Below, piece after piece: positions 28,464 through 38,800 of a stretch of DNA of 64,000 bases; the stretch's first letter is position 1; each line of letters opens with the position of its first letter. Source of the stretch: Shewanella insulae. GTDB lineage: Bacteria > Pseudomonadota > Gammaproteobacteria > Enterobacterales > Shewanellaceae. The notes beneath the pieces are model-generated. The model did not search any database. It had not been told where the DNA came from and saw nothing but the letters and a program-made list of their open reading frames with translations. Made by a program: the position numbers and the translations under genes. The stretch lies in the NCBI RefSeq assembly GCF_009831655.1, contig NZ_WRPA01000002.1, forward strand, positions 276,559 to 340,558, given 5' to 3'.

Positions 28464-29528
28464 TTACTTATGGTATTGCGCCGACAGTTCGTGAACCGAC
28501 TTGATAAAGGCGCCCGCATGCTCTGGATCCACATGCTGGTGAATACCATGACCCAGGTTGAACACATGGCCCGAACCTTCGCCGTAACCGGCCAGGATCT
28601 GACGCACCTCTTCATGGATGCGCTCTGGCGAGGCGTAAAGCATAGATGGATCCATGTTACCCTGCAGGGCAACCTTGTGGCCTACGCGACGACGCGCATC
28701 GGCAATATCCACAGTCCAGTCAAGACCCAGTGCATCACAGCCAGTCTCGGCCATGGCTTCTAACCAGAGTCCGCCGCCCTTAGTAAATAGGGTCACAGGC
28801 ACTTGACGACCGTCCGCATGACGAGTCAGACCGTCGACGATCTTCTGCATATAGCGCAGCGAGAACTCACGGTAAGCGGTGTGCGACAGCGCACCACCCC
28901 ATGAATCGAAAATCATCAACGACTGAGCACCGTTCGCTACCTGAGCGTTCAGGTACAGAGTCACAGAATCGGCCAACTTGTCTAGCAGCATGTGTAGTGC
29001 CGCAGGCTCAGCATAGGCCATCTTCTTGATCTTTTCGAAGGTCTTGCTCGAGCCGCCCTCGACCATATAGGTCGCCAGCGTCCAAGGTGAACCAGAGAAG
29101 CCGATCAGTGGCACTTCGCCCTTCAATTCGCGACGAATGGTGCTAACGGCATTCATCACATAGCCAAGCTCATCTTCTGGATCCGGCACCGCCAGCTTCT
29201 TGATGGCATCTAGCGTATCGGTTGGACGCTCGAAACGAGGACCCTCACCGGTTTCGAAATAGAGACCCAGGCCCATGGCATCAGGCACGGTCAAAATATC
29301 AGAGAATAAGATCGCAGCATCGAGATCGTAACGACGAAGCGGTTGCAACGTCACCTCACAAGCCAACTCGGCATTGCGGCACAGTGACATGAAGTCGCCG
29401 GCTTGTGCGCGGGTTGCTTTATATTCAGGAAGGTAACGACCCGCCTGACGCATCATCCACACAGGAGTCACATCAACAGGCTGTTTTAGTAAGGCACGTA
29501 AATAACGATCATTTTTTAGTTCTGCCAT
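28464..29528 (-). CDS. hemE: Uroporphyrinogen decarboxylase HemE
   Basis: Cytoplasmic enzyme of heme synthesis that removes four carboxyl groups from uroporphyrinogen III to give coproporphyrinogen III. The 354-residue length matches the family. The N-terminal [16 protein letters not shown] signature is intact, as is [17 protein letters not shown] second signature region, [18 protein letters not shown], also fits. Single gene with its own terminator; its upstream region holds a candidate small RNA gene on the other strand. Confidence 0.98.
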   Translation of the reverse strand: MAELKNDRYLRALLKQPVDVTPVWMMRQAGRYLPEYKATRAQAGDFMSLCRNAELACEVTLQPLRRYDLDAAILFSDILTVPDAMGLGLYFETGEGPRFERPTDTLDAIKKLAVPDPEDELGYVMNAVSTIRRELKGEVPLIGFSGSPWTLATYMVEGGSSKTFEKIKKMAYAEPAALHMLLDKLADSVTLYLNAQVANGAQSLMIFDSWGGALSHTAYREFSLRYMQKIVDGLTRHADGRQVPVTLFTKGGGLWLEAMAETGCDALGLDWTVDIADARRRVGHKVALQGNMDPSMLYASPERIHEEVRQILAGYGEGSGHVFNLGHGIHQHVDPEHAGAFIKSVHELSAQYHK

Positions 29529-29722
29529 AAGGCTCTATTCCTACGCTTATTGATTTTTCGCTGGGACAGTAGTTTAGCATTTACGCGAGTAAAGTAACCT
29601 CCATCGGCGCATTTATGTGACAAACACCGCTTGATTATTTTGTTACCCCGACGCCCCCTTCACCCAAGGTTTCGCCTGTGCCGCAAATTGCCTGCCTCAA
29701 CCCGCAATTCGTTAGAAAAAAG
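29529..29722. other. Upstream region of hemE
   Basis: This part of the gap between hemE and rsd must hold the hemE promoter, but no clear sigma-70 pair is visible. The rest of the gap contains the candidate small RNA unit (29723-29850) and the rsd upstream region (29851-30007). Confidence 0.4.
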
Positions 29723-29751
29723 TTGCACCCCCTCTTTGCCTTTGGTATAAA
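29723..29751 (+). promoter_or_regulatory. Sigma-70 promoter of candidate small RNA
   Basis: TTGCAC at 29723-29728 and TATAAA at 29746-29751 are separated by exactly 17 bases. Transcription would start near 29758 in a GC-rich discriminator (GTCTGCGC). This is one of the best-formed promoters in the window. Confidence 0.75.
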
Positions 29752-29757
29752 AAGTCT

Positions 29758-29850
29758 GCGCTAGCAAGAACAATCAAGAAGCTCGTCGCATCGAGCCCGC
29801 AAAAACTTTACTCGCCCAGCGATAGATTTCTATCGCTGGGCATTTTATTT
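29758..29850 (+). ncRNA. Candidate small RNA (about 93 nt) between hemE and rsd
   Basis: The unit runs from the predicted start of the promoter at 29723-29751 to an intrinsic terminator: GCCCAGCGATAG (29814-29825) pairs with its complement up to 29841, followed by ATTTTATTT. Inside lies a hairpin GCTCG-TCGCAT-CGAGC, then the single-stranded stretch CGCAAAAACUUUACUC. There is no open reading frame with a start signal. This layout is that of an Hfq-type small RNA. The alternative is an attenuated leader of rsd, whose start is 158 bases farther on. I do not recognise a known RNA family. Confidence 0.55.
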
Positions 29851-30007
29851 CCGCCTCTCTTACCAGCGCCTCCCCCGTCATTTTGTATACAAAACAAGCA
29901 GATTCGACCAGCTGAAAGATCGTCTCGTTCGACTAAAAAATGGTTGATCAAAGCAGTAGTTCTCACCTACATTAGAAGTCATAGAATAACTTGCGATGGG
30001 GATCATC

Positions 30008-30475
30008 ATGCTAAAGCAATTGGAACGGGCCGAACAGAAATGGGGTGGCGCCAATACACTGATTGATCAATGGCTAAACCACCGTCGTAAGCTACTGATT
30101 AACTACTGCCAAATCGCCGGGCTACCGCCCTATGAGGCGATGGATCAGTCGCTTCCCGCCTTCAAATCGGTAAAAGAGTTCTGTGATCTCCTGGTCGATT
30201 ATGTCTCCGAAGGCCACTTCGAGGTCTATGATCGCGTGGTTACCGCCTGCGAGAAAAACGGTGAATCCAGTCAGACGCTGGCGCAGACCATAGTGCCTAA
30301 GATCAGCGAAACCACAGATCTCGCCCTAGACTTCAACGACAAGTACACCAGTGCCAGCGACGATAAGATCCTCTATCAGCTGGACAAAGATCTCTCCTCT
30401 TTAGGCGACGCCATGGAGACACGCTTCCAACTAGAAGATCAACTACTGGAAGTGCTGCACAGCAAGTACTCCTAA
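30008..30475 (+). CDS. rsd: Anti-sigma-70 factor Rsd/AlgQ
   Basis: Cytoplasmic protein that binds sigma-70 and favours alternative sigma factors in stationary phase. The 155 residues match Rsd: WGGANTLIDQWLNHRRKLLI near the N-terminus, VKEFCDLLVDYVSEGHFEVYDR in the middle, and ALDFNDKY farther on. The ATG at 30008 is chosen because GGGG precedes it at a suitable distance and it fits the family start; an in-frame ATG at 29996 would add four residues. Single gene, sharing a terminator with acnB. Confidence 0.93.
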   Translation: MLKQLERAEQKWGGANTLIDQWLNHRRKLLINYCQIAGLPPYEAMDQSLPAFKSVKEFCDLLVDYVSEGHFEVYDRVVTACEKNGESSQTLAQTIVPKISETTDLALDFNDKYTSASDDKILYQLDKDLSSLGDAMETRFQLEDQLLEVLHSKYS

Positions 30476-30526
30476 TCGACAAGCACAGTCGGTAAGCACA
30501 TTTTCCCTAAGTGAAAGAGCAGACAC

Positions 30527-30557
30527 AAAAAAGGCCAGCTAATCAGCTGGCCTTTTT
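30527..30557. terminator. Bidirectional terminator between rsd and acnB
   Basis: AAAAAAGGCCAGCT pairs with AGCTGGCCTTTTT around AATC. The symmetric A-run and T-run serve both converging genes. Confidence 0.92.
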
Positions 30558-30573
30558 GCGTTATCAATCCTGA

Positions 30574-33171
30574 TTACACGGCAGACTGGAAGATCACTTC
30601 GCCCGCTTTTTGTGTGTATGAATCGATCTGGTCGAAGTTCAGGTAACGGTAAGTATCGGCTGCAGTCGCATCGATCTCTTTCGCATACTCTTGATACTCT
30701 TCAACGCTTGGCAGACGACCTAAGAGCGAGGCTACCGCGGCCAGCTCAGCAGATGCCAGGTAGACGTTGGCACCTGTACCCAGACGGTTCGGGAAGTTAC
30801 GGGTAGAGGTAGACACTACGGTCGCGCCTTCGGCAACACGTGCCTGGTTACCCATACACAGAGAACAACCAGGGATCTCGATGCGCGCACCGACACGACC
30901 GAAGATGGCGTAGTAACCTTCTTCCGTCAGCTGATCACGGTCCATCTTAGTTGGCGGTGCGATCCACAGACGGGTTGGTAGCGTCTTGGCGAACTTGTCC
31001 AGCATCTTACCGGTAGCACGGAAGTGGCCGATGTTAGTCATACAAGAACCAACGAACACCTCGTCGATCTGGGTGCCTTTCACCTGAGACAGGAGCACGG
31101 CATCATCTGGATCGTTTGGCGCACACAGAATAGGCTCTTTGATCTCGTTCAGATCGATCTCGATCACTTCGGCGTATTCTGCATCGCTGTCTGCTTCCAT
31201 CAGCTCAGGGTTAGCCAACCACTCTTCCATCGCGGCGATACGACGCTCGATGGTACGACGGTCACCGTAACCTTCGGCGATCATCCACTTCAACATCACT
31301 ATGTTAGAATTGAGGTATTCGATGATAGGCTCTTTGTCCAGCTTGATGGTACAACCGGCGGCACTACGCTCGGCCGACGCATCAGACAGTTCGAATGCCT
31401 GTTCAACCTTCAGCTTCTCAAGACCCTCGATCTCCAGGATGCGACCAGAGAAGGCGTTGATCTTGCCCTTCTTCTCAACGGTCAGCAGACCCATCTCGAT
31501 CGCCTTGTGCGGAATAGCATGTACCAGGTCACGTAGCGTGATACCAGGCTGCATCTCGCCCTTGAAGCGAACCAATATAGACTCAGGCATATCCAGTGGC
31601 ATCACACCAGTCGCAGCGGCGAAAGCCACCAGACCAGAACCCGCAGGGAAAGAGATACCGATTGGGAAACGAGTATGAGAGTCACCGCCCGTACCTACGG
31701 TATCAGGCAGCAGCATACGGTTTAACCAAGAGTGGATAACACCGTCACCAGGACGCAGCGATACACCGCCACGGTTCATGATGAAATCAGGTAGCGTATG
31801 GTGAGTGTTCACGTCTACAGGCTTAGGATAAGCTGCCGTGTGACAGAATGACTGCATGGTCAGGTCGGCACTGAAGCCAAGACATGCCAAGTCTTTCAAC
31901 TCGTCACGGGTCATTGGACCCGTGGTGTCTTGTGACCCCACAGAGGTCATCTTAGGCTCGCAGTATTGGCCAGGACGCACACCGGTAACGCCACATGCCT
32001 TACCCACCATCTTCTGCGCCAGGGTGAAACCCTTGCCAGAATCGGCTACATCTTGTGGACGCACGAATACATCAGAGGCAGGCAGACCTAAGGTCTCACG
32101 AGCGCGATCGGTCAGACCACGACCGATGATCAGCGGAATACGGCCACCGGCACGTACTTCGTCAAGCAGCACCTCAGTCTTGAGCTTGAACTCAGAGATC
32201 ACTTCGTCAGTGCCGTGTAGCTTAACCACGCCTTCGTATGGGTAGATGTCGATCACATCGCCCATGTTCATCTTGCTCACGTCTAGCTCGATTGGCAGTG
32301 CACCGGCATCTTCCATGGTGTTGAAGAAGATAGGGGCTATCTTGCCGCCTAGACAGAAACCACCGGCACGCTTGTTAGGTACAAATGGGATGTCATCGCC
32401 CATGAACCAAAGCACAGAGTTGGTCGCAGACTTACGTGAAGAACCTGTACCCACAACGTCGCCCACATAAACCAGTGGATGACCCTTCTGTTTCAGGGCT
32501 TCGATCTCTTGGATTGGGCCTTTCACGCCCGCTTCATCTGGCACTATGCCGTCGCGTGCGTTTTTCAGCATCGCCAGGGCGTGCAGCGGGATATCTGGAC
32601 GAGACCAGGCGTCCGGTGCTGGTGACAGATCGTCTGTGTTGGTTTCACCTGTAACCTTGAATACAGTGAGAGTCACTTTTTCAGCCAGCTTAGGGCGGTT
32701 CAGGAACCACTCGGCGTTGGCCCAAGACTCAACCACTTGCTTAGCGTGGGCGTTGCCCGCTTGCATCTTCTCGACCACATCGTGGTAGGCATCGAACATC
32801 AGCAGGGTATTTGACAGTGCCTTAACCGCCAATGGCGCCTGAGCGTCATCGTCGAGCTGAGCGATCAGGGGCTCGATGTTGTAACCGCCCTGCATGGTTC
32901 CCAGTAGCTCGACGGCGCGCGTCGCAGACAGGATAGGAGATGTTGCCTCACCTTTAGCAACCGCATCGAGGAAACCGGCTTTCACATAGGCCGCTTCGTC
33001 AACACCCGGTGGAATTCTGTTCTCGAGCAGGTCGAGGATAAACTCCTCTTCACCCGCAGGTGGATTCTTTACTAATTCGACTAATTCGGCCACTTGATGG
33101 GCATCTAGTGGCTTAGGGACTACGCCCTCTGCAGCACGTTCTGCGACGTGTTTACGATATGCTTCTAGCAC
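30574..33171 (-). CDS. acnB: Aconitate hydratase B
   Basis: TCA-cycle enzyme that converts citrate to isocitrate; AcnB types also make 2-methylisocitrate. The 865 residues match AcnB. The [4Fe-4S] cysteines occur in [10 protein letters not shown] and in [11 protein letters not shown]. The N-terminal HEAT-like domain typical of the B form is present (residues 1-160). It is monocistronic, with a 413-base upstream region that contains a -10 box and a CRP-like site. Confidence 0.98.
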   Translation of the reverse strand: MLEAYRKHVAERAAEGVVPKPLDAHQVAELVELVKNPPAGEEEFILDLLENRIPPGVDEAAYVKAGFLDAVAKGEATSPILSATRAVELLGTMQGGYNIEPLIAQLDDDAQAPLAVKALSNTLLMFDAYHDVVEKMQAGNAHAKQVVESWANAEWFLNRPKLAEKVTLTVFKVTGETNTDDLSPAPDAWSRPDIPLHALAMLKNARDGIVPDEAGVKGPIQEIEALKQKGHPLVYVGDVVGTGSSRKSATNSVLWFMGDDIPFVPNKRAGGFCLGGKIAPIFFNTMEDAGALPIELDVSKMNMGDVIDIYPYEGVVKLHGTDEVISEFKLKTEVLLDEVRAGGRIPLIIGRGLTDRARETLGLPASDVFVRPQDVADSGKGFTLAQKMVGKACGVTGVRPGQYCEPKMTSVGSQDTTGPMTRDELKDLACLGFSADLTMQSFCHTAAYPKPVDVNTHHTLPDFIMNRGGVSLRPGDGVIHSWLNRMLLPDTVGTGGDSHTRFPIGISFPAGSGLVAFAAATGVMPLDMPESILVRFKGEMQPGITLRDLVHAIPHKAIEMGLLTVEKKGKINAFSGRILEIEGLEKLKVEQAFELSDASAERSAAGCTIKLDKEPIIEYLNSNIVMLKWMIAEGYGDRRTIERRIAAMEEWLANPELMEADSDAEYAEVIEIDLNEIKEPILCAPNDPDDAVLLSQVKGTQIDEVFVGSCMTNIGHFRATGKMLDKFAKTLPTRLWIAPPTKMDRDQLTEEGYYAIFGRVGARIEIPGCSLCMGNQARVAEGATVVSTSTRNFPNRLGTGANVYLASAELAAVASLLGRLPSVEEYQEYAKEIDATAADTYRYLNFDQIDSYTQKAGEVIFQSAV

Positions 33172-33584
33172 GGCAACATTCCTCTTTGTTTGGCGTTCTA
33201 ACAGCGAAACTGCACGTCTTCAATTCTGAAGCTCACAGTCAAGCAGGCTCAACCCGTATTTCCGGCCGCATTATACTACAGCTTTGCAAAAGTATGAATC
33301 AGATCACACTCTTAGAAGTGAGAAATTACCGGGATTTCCTAGGGTGCCCAGCAAATTAGCGCAGCGCTGAAACAAAGGAAATTAGACGATAGTTTGAATA
33401 ACAAGTTAACCAATTGAAATTAATTGATTTTAACAAACCGCGAAAATTCATTCCAAACGACCAAACTCGAAGACAACCAGGAAAAAAGCCGGAGAAAAAA
33501 TTTCCCTGAGGGCTCGTAAATACCCGAAGAAATCGCATAATATTCCACTTTCTCAATCAAAATGAACCAGCAAAAGACTTACCT
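33172..33584. other. Divergent upstream region of acnB and the HAD gene
   Basis: 413 bases without a gene. The acnB side has TATAAT (minus strand, 33270-33275) and a CRP-like sequence at 33293-33308. The remainder is AT-rich (about 33350-33580) and shows no clear promoter for the plus-strand phosphatase gene. Confidence 0.5.
33293..33308 (-). promoter_or_regulatory. CRP-like site upstream of the acnB -10 box
   Basis: TATGA-N6-TCACA matches nine of ten positions of the CRP half-site consensus TGTGA-N6-TCACA. It is centred about 38 bases before the start predicted from the -10 TATAAT, near a class II activator position. Control of acnB by CRP is known in Escherichia coli; here it is inference. 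Confidence 0.35.
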
Positions 33585-34244
33585 ATGAGCCAAATAAATT
33601 TCGCCGCAGTCATCTTCGATATGGATGGCGTGCTTATTGATTCCGAGCCAAGTTGGCAGGCGGCAGAATACAAGGTGCTGAGCCAGCTGGGGCTACCCAT
33701 CAGCCTCAGCGATACCCAGCAGACCACAGGGCTGCGCATCGACCAGGTAGTCGACTACTGGTATAAACGCCACCCTTGGGAAGGCTATGACAATGCGGCG
33801 ACCGCCGAGGCCATTGTCCAGCAGGTGGCCGATGAGATAATACGTAGCGGCGAGGCGATGCCCGGCGTCAAACAGGCCCTAGAGGCCTGCAAACAGAGGG
33901 GGCTCAAGATTGGCCTGGCGACCTCATCACCGACGCTTTTGATCGATGCCGTGATGCAAAAATTGGCCATTGCTGATAAGTTCGATGCCATAGAGAGCGC
34001 CGAGACGCTGGCCCTGGGCAAGCCACACCCAGAGGTGTACCTCAACTGTGCCAAGGCTCTGGATGTCGCGCCTTCGCACTGCCTGGCAATCGAAGACTCC
34101 TTCAACGGCCTGATCGCCGCCAGAGCCGCCAACATGCACACTGTCGTCATTCCGGCGCCCCATGAGGCAAGCCAGGCCAGGTGGGCCGCCGCCCATCAGC
34201 AGCTCAAGAGTCTCGAGGAGTTCGCCGACTATCTGGCACAGTGA
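33585..34244 (+). CDS. hxpB: HAD phosphatase, HxpB (YniC)-like
   Basis: Sugar or hexitol phosphatase of 219 residues, close to the HxpB type. The HAD motif I is FDMDGVLIDSEP (nucleophile D12, acid D14). Motif II is ATSSP, the lysine of motif III is in GKPHPEVY, and motif IV is AIEDSFNGL. The cap-domain segment TTGLRIDQVVDYWY resembles that of HxpB. Exact substrate is not provable from sequence. Single gene ending at a terminator. Confidence 0.85.
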   Translation: MSQINFAAVIFDMDGVLIDSEPSWQAAEYKVLSQLGLPISLSDTQQTTGLRIDQVVDYWYKRHPWEGYDNAATAEAIVQQVADEIIRSGEAMPGVKQALEACKQRGLKIGLATSSPTLLIDAVMQKLAIADKFDAIESAETLALGKPHPEVYLNCAKALDVAPSHCLAIEDSFNGLIAARAANMHTVVIPAPHEASQARWAAAHQQLKSLEEFADYLAQ

Positions 34245-34282
34245 GCCCCCAAGCGGGCGATAATCCTCAAAGCTCAGGTAGT

Positions 34283-34313
34283 AAAAAGCCCATCCTAGGA
34301 TGGGCTTTTGTTT
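34283..34313. terminator. Bidirectional terminator after the HAD gene
   Basis: AAAAAGCCCATCC pairs with GGATGGGCTTTT with a TA centre. It separates the phosphatase gene from the converging M13 peptidase gene. Confidence 0.9.
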
Positions 34314-34338
34314 ATTTATATTTAACAGAGCTCTGGGC

Positions 34339-36393
34339 TTACCAGATCTTCACACGCTCTTCTTCGCTCAAGTACATCTTGTCGCCCGCCTTCACATCGA
34401 ATGCCTCGTAGAAGGCTGGGATGTTACGCGGCGTACCCATGGCGCGGAAGTGGCTTGGGGAATGTGAGTCGGTCAGCAGACGACGGCCAAGCTCTTCGTC
34501 GCGATAGTTACGACGCCATACCTGTGACCAGCCGATAAACAGACGCTGCTCGCCGGTCAGGCCATCGATCACAGGTGCCTCTTTACCATTAAGGCTCAGC
34601 TTGTAGGAGCGAGCCGCCACGGTCAGACCGCCCAGATCACCTATGTTTTCGCCCAGGGTGAGGTCGCCGTTAACAAACTTACCCGGTAGGGCTTCATAGC
34701 CTGAGTATTGGGCGCTGAGCTGAGCACCGCGCTTCTTGAACTCTTCTCTGTCTTTGTCTGACCACCAGTCTCTCAGGTTACCGTCACCGTCATACTTGGC
34801 GCCTTGGTCGTCGAAACCATGGCTGATCTCGTGGCCGATCACGGCGCCGATGCCGCCATAGTTGATTGCATCGTCGGCATCCATGTTAAAGAATGGTGGC
34901 TGCAGGATAGCGGCCGGGAAGACGATTTCATTCATCACAGGGCTGTAGTAGGCATTCACCGTCTGCGGCGTCATGTGCCACTCGGTGCGATCGATTGGCT
35001 TGCCTAGCTTGTCCAGCATGGTCTTATACTCGAAGTGGGCATAACGCTTGTAGTTACCCACCAGATCGTCTGCCTTGATGCTCAGATCTGTATAGTCTTT
35101 CCACTTGTCTGGGTAGCCAATCTTGTAGTTGAACTTAGACAGCTTCTCTTGCGCTGCTACCTTAGTCTCAGGAGTCATCCACTCAAGCTCGTTGATACTT
35201 ACCTCGAAGCCCTTGATCAGGTTATGGATCATCTTCTCCATACGGGCCTTGGCTTCCGGCTTGAAGTGACGCTTAACGTACTCTTTACCCACCAGCTCAC
35301 CGATCACCTGATCCGCCGCGTCGACCGCCTTCTTCCAGCGCGGCTTCTGCTCTTCGATGCCCATCAGCGTCTTGCTATGGAAGGCGAAGTGTAGATCCAC
35401 CATCTCCTTGTTTAGCAACTCGGCGTAGCTATCCACTAGGTGGAACATCAGGTAGTCCTGCCACTGCTCGACGCTAAACTGATTAAATTGCTTACCAAAC
35501 TTCTCGAAGAAAGAGGGCTGACGCACGATCACCTCGGTGACCTTATTCATGTCGGCGCCATTGGCAAACTGTGAATAATCGAAGTTACTGACCGTTTTCT
35601 GCAGGCCAGCGATATCCATCTTGTTGTAACTCTTGTTGGCGTCACGAGACTGGGTGCGCGTCCACTGGCTCTCTGCTAGGAAGTGCTCGATCTCGGCAAC
35701 GTTCTTAGCGGCGCGTTTTGCGTGGGCATAACCCGCATTGGCCAGCAGATCTGTCACATAGCTTTGTAGCGCAGCGCGATTGGCGACAAATTTTGCATCG
35801 TCTTTCAGGTAATAGTCACGATCCGGCAGAGTCAGGCCTGACTGGTAGAAATAGACGCCATATTGAGTCGACTTCTTGGCATCGTTGTTGACATAGAAGC
35901 CCAATGGCATCTGTACGCCTGAGACCAGCAGCTTACCCATCTGGCTGGCTACATCCTGGTGGCTCTTAAGACCCTGGATCTCAGCCATCGGCGTCTTGAT
36001 TGGGGTCACGCCCAACTGCTCGGCCAGCTCGGTATTCATGTAGCTGGCGTAGAAGTCGCCCACCTTCTGTTCGCTAGAGCCTTCGGCCTTGTTTGGCTTA
36101 GCCGCTACTTCATCGATGATCTCTTTCAGAGCATTCTGGCTCTGTTCATACAACACAGAGAAGGCGCCGTAGTTAGACTTGTCGGCAGGGATAGGCGTGG
36201 TCGCCAACCAGTGGCCGTTGACGCTGTAATAGAAGTCATCCTGGTGACGCACCTGAGGATCGAAATTTTCTTTCTCAACGCCCGATACCTTCGCCGCTTG
36301 TACACTCTCAACCTGACTGGCGTCATGACTACCACAGGCGCCCAGGCCCAAGCCCAATGCCACGGCTAATGCCAAATGACTGACTTTTTTCAT
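34339..36393 (-). CDS. M13-family zinc metallopeptidase lipoprotein (PepO-like)
   Basis: Neprilysin-like endopeptidase of 684 residues for small peptides. The signal peptide ends LGLGACGS (lipobox, C20), so it is probably anchored in the outer membrane facing the periplasm or outside. The zinc motif HEISH lies near residue 520 in VIGHEISHGFDD. The third ligand is in ENIGDLGG, and the substrate-binding NAYYSP is present. C-terminal residues KIW replace the usual CxVW ending. A short gap separates it from the patatin gene upstream; they may or may not be co-transcribed. Confidence 0.93.
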   Translation of the reverse strand: MKKVSHLALAVALGLGLGACGSHDASQVESVQAAKVSGVEKENFDPQVRHQDDFYYSVNGHWLATTPIPADKSNYGAFSVLYEQSQNALKEIIDEVAAKPNKAEGSSEQKVGDFYASYMNTELAEQLGVTPIKTPMAEIQGLKSHQDVASQMGKLLVSGVQMPLGFYVNNDAKKSTQYGVYFYQSGLTLPDRDYYLKDDAKFVANRAALQSYVTDLLANAGYAHAKRAAKNVAEIEHFLAESQWTRTQSRDANKSYNKMDIAGLQKTVSNFDYSQFANGADMNKVTEVIVRQPSFFEKFGKQFNQFSVEQWQDYLMFHLVDSYAELLNKEMVDLHFAFHSKTLMGIEEQKPRWKKAVDAADQVIGELVGKEYVKRHFKPEAKARMEKMIHNLIKGFEVSINELEWMTPETKVAAQEKLSKFNYKIGYPDKWKDYTDLSIKADDLVGNYKRYAHFEYKTMLDKLGKPIDRTEWHMTPQTVNAYYSPVMNEIVFPAAILQPPFFNMDADDAINYGGIGAVIGHEISHGFDDQGAKYDGDGNLRDWWSDKDREEFKKRGAQLSAQYSGYEALPGKFVNGDLTLGENIGDLGGLTVAARSYKLSLNGKEAPVIDGLTGEQRLFIGWSQVWRRNYRDEELGRRLLTDSHSPSHFRAMGTPRNIPAFYEAFDVKAGDKMYLSEEERVKIW

Positions 36394-36522
36394 CTCGAAA
36401 TCCCCGATTCTTACTCTTATTTGTTTATTGTTTGGTTAGAAACCATTGCGAATGACACACTAACACCCCAGCCTGTTGGACTGTAGGGCGATTTTGTAAC
36501 TTTGTATGACGCTTTAGCCTGC

Positions 36523-38736
36523 CTACCAGTTCTTGCCCAGGAAGAGGAAGACGGTATTTTCGCCATCGTCAGTCCAGCCATAACCGATTGCCGCCGGCCC
36601 TATAGCGGTATCCGTCCCCAGATAGAGACTGCCACCATAGATAAGATCGCTTAGGCTCACGCTATCGCGGATCGACCAAACATTACCCGCCTCGATACTG
36701 GCACCTAGATATAGGGGATAGTCTGTCATCCCCAGTACGTCTCGACCCAGATCGTATTGATAGATGAAGGCGCCGAACACCTTATGGGGCCCTACCAGGG
36801 AGTTCTTATGGTAGCCAGAAAGGTTAAGGAAGCCACCCAGTTCGGAGACATTCACGCTGAAGCCCTGCTCCTTATCCACGGTCGCCAGCGAGGCCTTTCC
36901 TACGAAGGCATGGTTGCCCACACTCAGGGCACCGCGCCAATCGGCCGTGATCTGAAAGGAGGTCTCGGAAGGATCTTCGCCCAAGATGTCGGGAGATTGC
37001 TCATGACGATAGTACATGTTGACAGTGACACGGTTACCCGAGGTCGGAAAACTGATGCTGTCCAGGTCATCGAAGCCAAACTTGAGGTAGGCGCCATAGG
37101 AGCTAAAATCCGCCTGCCCCTCTAGCGCGGCATTTTCGAGATAGCCGGTCTCCCCCATCACCCCAAGCTCCACCAGCCCTTCCTTAATGTAGTTAAAGCC
37201 AACGCCCAGCTCGGTACGATACTTAACCTGATTGAGCTCTAAGAAACGATTATTCTCCTCGTACAGGGTCCAATCTTTCTTCTCATAGCCTATCTGGGCG
37301 CGGGAAAAGAAGCGCTGGTCGCTGTCCATGGGTAGATACAACTCGGAAGAGAGTAGCTTCTCATAGCCCAGACGTAGCTCATTACGCCACTCGCCGCCGT
37401 AAGCGGTGAGGTCTGTCATGGTGTAGGCCATATCCAACGCCACCACAGAGTCTAAGGTAAAGTCATCTTCCCAGCTAAAGCCGAGTTGGAAATAGTTTGG
37501 CCCCCAGGACTTGGCTCGGGTCTGCAAAATCAGTATCCGCCCCTCATCTGTGTCGATAAACTCGGCGTTGACCCGCTCGAACTTATCCAAGGCGTAGACA
37601 TTATTGATTCCCTGCTCCAGCTTAGCCCTATCGACCACCTCACCAGGCTCTATGCCCAGAGTCTCCGCCAGTAGCTTCTCGCTCACCTTAGAGTTGTTGT
37701 CAAAACGTATGGCCACTACGGGGCGAGACAGGTTGTAGAGCCAACCGACACTGACGGCATCTTTATGGGCCTGATAGGCAGCATACTGCTCATTGGTCAC
37801 GGCGAGCCGTTTAAGCCTATCCAGCTTTCCCTTTACCGCCACCTCACCCAGACGGTAGGCCTCCGGCATGATGGCAAAATCTGTGGTACTGAGCTCCCCC
37901 ACCTCGGGACGGATCAGGATATCTTGTTCGGTGAGCAGCTGTTTCTGCCGCTCGGTACTGGCATTGGTCAGCATGGTCGATAGCTGATTGAGCACGGCTA
38001 CCGTACTCTCCAATTGATCCCGCTTCACCAGAGAGGAGCCGATATCCACGGCGATGACGATATCGGCGCCCATGGCCTTGACCACATCGACCGGCATGTT
38101 GTTGGCGATGCCACCATCGACGATAATACGTCCCTTGTACTGGGCCGCCTGCAACGCTCCGGGAACCGTGGCCGAGGCCTGCATGGCATCCACCAAACTG
38201 CCGCTGTCGATCACTACGGCGCCACTGGTCTCGAGATCGGTCGCCACGGCACGATAGGGAATTGGCAGTTCATCGAAATGTTCGAACTTATGCACCAGAT
38301 CCGTAGAGTGTTGCAGCAACATAGACATGGACTGGCCGCGCAGCAGGCCGTTAGGGACTTTCACCTCTTTGTCGCTGTAACCTATGTTGATGGGAATATT
38401 GAATCTGTCCCGCTGCTGCTTGCCACGATAGCTTAGGGCCGCACGGGGAATGGTATCTGAATAGCCGGCGTTCCAGTTGGAACCCATCATGATCTCTTCG
38501 ATCTCTTCGGCGCTATAGCCTAGGGCATACATGCCGCCCACATAGGCACCTATGCTGGTACCGGCAATATAGTCGACGGGCACGTGTTCCGCCTCCAACG
38601 CCTTGAGCACGGCAATATGGGCCGCCCCTTTGGCGCCGCCGCCACTGAGGGCCAGACCGATCTTGGGACGTTCCTCGCTCGCGGCAGCGAAGGTAAAGCT
38701 TACCAACAGCAAAGAGAGTAGAAAAGGCTTGATCAT
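36523..38736 (-). CDS. Patatin-like phospholipase with beta-barrel (PlpD-like, type Vd)
   Basis: Outer-membrane or secreted lipase of 737 residues. A signal peptide (residues 1-20) precedes the patatin domain: oxyanion loop GGGAKG (32-37), nucleophile S61 in GTSIG, and catalytic Asp in DGGIANN near residue 208. A POTRA-like linker (about 330-400) and a C-terminal half rich in alternating aromatic and polar residues follow, consistent with a 16-strand BamA/Omp85-type barrel. This is the layout of PlpD of Pseudomonas, a type Vd autotransporter. The gene starts 50 bases downstream of a miniature element. Confidence 0.9.
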   Translation of the reverse strand: MIKPFLLSLLLVSFTFAAASEERPKIGLALSGGGAKGAAHIAVLKALEAEHVPVDYIAGTSIGAYVGGMYALGYSAEEIEEIMMGSNWNAGYSDTIPRAALSYRGKQQRDRFNIPINIGYSDKEVKVPNGLLRGQSMSMLLQHSTDLVHKFEHFDELPIPYRAVATDLETSGAVVIDSGSLVDAMQASATVPGALQAAQYKGRIIVDGGIANNMPVDVVKAMGADIVIAVDIGSSLVKRDQLESTVAVLNQLSTMLTNASTERQKQLLTEQDILIRPEVGELSTTDFAIMPEAYRLGEVAVKGKLDRLKRLAVTNEQYAAYQAHKDAVSVGWLYNLSRPVVAIRFDNNSKVSEKLLAETLGIEPGEVVDRAKLEQGINNVYALDKFERVNAEFIDTDEGRILILQTRAKSWGPNYFQLGFSWEDDFTLDSVVALDMAYTMTDLTAYGGEWRNELRLGYEKLLSSELYLPMDSDQRFFSRAQIGYEKKDWTLYEENNRFLELNQVKYRTELGVGFNYIKEGLVELGVMGETGYLENAALEGQADFSSYGAYLKFGFDDLDSISFPTSGNRVTVNMYYRHEQSPDILGEDPSETSFQITADWRGALSVGNHAFVGKASLATVDKEQGFSVNVSELGGFLNLSGYHKNSLVGPHKVFGAFIYQYDLGRDVLGMTDYPLYLGASIEAGNVWSIRDSVSLSDLIYGGSLYLGTDTAIGPAAIGYGWTDDGENTVFLFLGKNW

Positions 38737-38772
38737 CGGCGGTTTTTCTTCCTATGAAAAAAGGGACAAGAT

Positions 38773-38800
38773 ATTCTAGCAAACTTCTAGGGCCTGTTGA
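38773..38800 (-). promoter_or_regulatory. Candidate patatin promoter at the element junction
   Basis: On the minus strand TCAACA (38795-38800, inside the element end) and TAGAAT (38773-38778, in the flank) are 16 bases apart. The -35 would come from the terminal repeat of the element at 38787-39055. Confidence 0.35.
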
